Source: Aricia agestis (taxonomy: Eukaryota; Arthropoda; Insecta; Lepidoptera; Lycaenidae). From it: a stretch of 64,000 nt of DNA. The first letter of the stretch is position 1. Each line of letters begins with the position of its first letter. Under the pieces are notes generated by a model. The model had not been told where the DNA came from, did no database searches, and was given only the letters and a program-made list of their open reading frames with translations. This document shows positions 63,661 to 64,000 of the stretch, in pieces. The position numbers and the translations under genes were made by a program. Where the stretch lies: NCBI RefSeq assembly GCF_905147365.1, contig NC_056408.1, positions 16,678,001 to 16,742,000 on the forward strand. Reading direction: 5' to 3'.

Positions 63661-64000
63661 GCCGGTGTGACGTTGTCGGCCCCGCGCTGGCGGTTGTCCC
63701 GCAGCGGTGGCGGCGGAGAGCGGGGGGCGTCCGGGGCTCCGTCGCCGCCGCACGTGTAGTCCCCTTCGAGTTTAAAGTTCCTCTATGAGGCTGTACGTAT
63801 ACTGAAGTCATGTGTGGTGGGCGCGGCCTAGACTTCATGTCCGATGCACTGCATCGGATGCAGTCTTCGTTATGGCTTTTAATGGTTTTAGGTGGTCAGC
63901 TAGATTAGAGCCAAAGAGATTTTCGTTGATCTTTGTTTCCTTAACGTTATCACTAATATTCTTGTTTAGGACATTGAGAATTGCGTCTCTACGAGATAAT
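63661..64000. other. no confident gene; possible DIRS upstream region
   Basis: GC-rich 63660-63760, then ordinary sequence to the edge. The minus-strand frame continues to 63838 (Pro/Arg-rich, no domain) and may be the DIRS linker between gag and RT. Nothing else is supported. Confidence 0.3.

Overview
This is a eukaryotic window that reads as an AT-rich, transposon-dense stretch of an insect genome, most likely a moth or butterfly. The evidence is spliced genes with GT-AG introns, no bacterial-type operons, and several interspersed tails of the kind familiar from Lepidoptera (copies near 5.8, 20.6, 27.3, 30.7, 39.3, 47.1 and 56.8 kb). I found no convincing conserved single-copy host gene. 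Almost everything I could decode is a mobile element or a broken piece of one, often nested. Family assignments rest on motifs I translated by eye, on splice sites, and on terminal repeats with target-site duplications (TSDs); no database search was possible.

Layout. 0-5.8 kb: a MADF gene cut by the window edge, and a decayed Harbinger transposase whose intron holds an opposite-strand BESS gene, a 1.45-kb piggyBac derivative and a 72-bp perfect palindrome. 5.8-9.7 kb: a retroposon tail, a Ty3/gypsy remnant and a truncated DD41D mariner-type transposon. 9.9-19.2 kb: two tandem, almost identical 4,672-bp units, each carrying a Transib (RAG1-like) transposon with an intact 668-aa transposase, CAC-starting inverted ends and a 5-bp TSD. 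19.2-23.2 kb: palindrome, LINE and hAT pieces, possible orphan host exons and a candidate solo LTR. 23.2-29.1 kb: an old Harbinger element with an apparently intact eight-exon Myb/SANT-like gene (312 aa), disrupted by a younger Harbinger with an intact 415-aa transposase. 29-36 kb: Merlin and SWIM-domain fragments, three tandem 0.5-kb repeats, and a Ty1/copia element with an internal deletion. 36-44 kb: hAT, mariner DD34D, two Merlin copies and a frameshifted DD41D element. 44-47.7 kb: a third Harbinger around a dead pogo-like gene. 47.8-52.7 kb: a LINE split by an intact DD41D transposon with about 445-bp inverted ends. 53.5-55.4 kb: gypsy pol pseudogene. 56.8-64 kb: another LINE tail, palindromes, an unrecognised cluster of secreted/membrane-type reading frames (58.4-61.3 kb), a BEL/Pao gag, a gypsy integrase end split by a hAT MITE, and a DIRS-like fragment.

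How the parts relate. The Harbinger elements share one design: a transposase gene and an opposite-strand MADF or Myb-like DNA-binding partner. In two of them the partner's last exon lies inside the transposase intron. Insertions are datable by nesting: the DD41D element entered the LINE, the hAT MITE entered the gypsy integrase, mariner entered Merlin and the young Harbinger entered the old one. The least explained region is 58.4-61.3 kb, whose main reading frame has a signal peptide, glycosylation sequons, a multibasic site and a C-terminal hydrophobic segment, next to a retrotransposon gag. A second theme is repeated perfect fold-back palindromes, some of which break reading frames.
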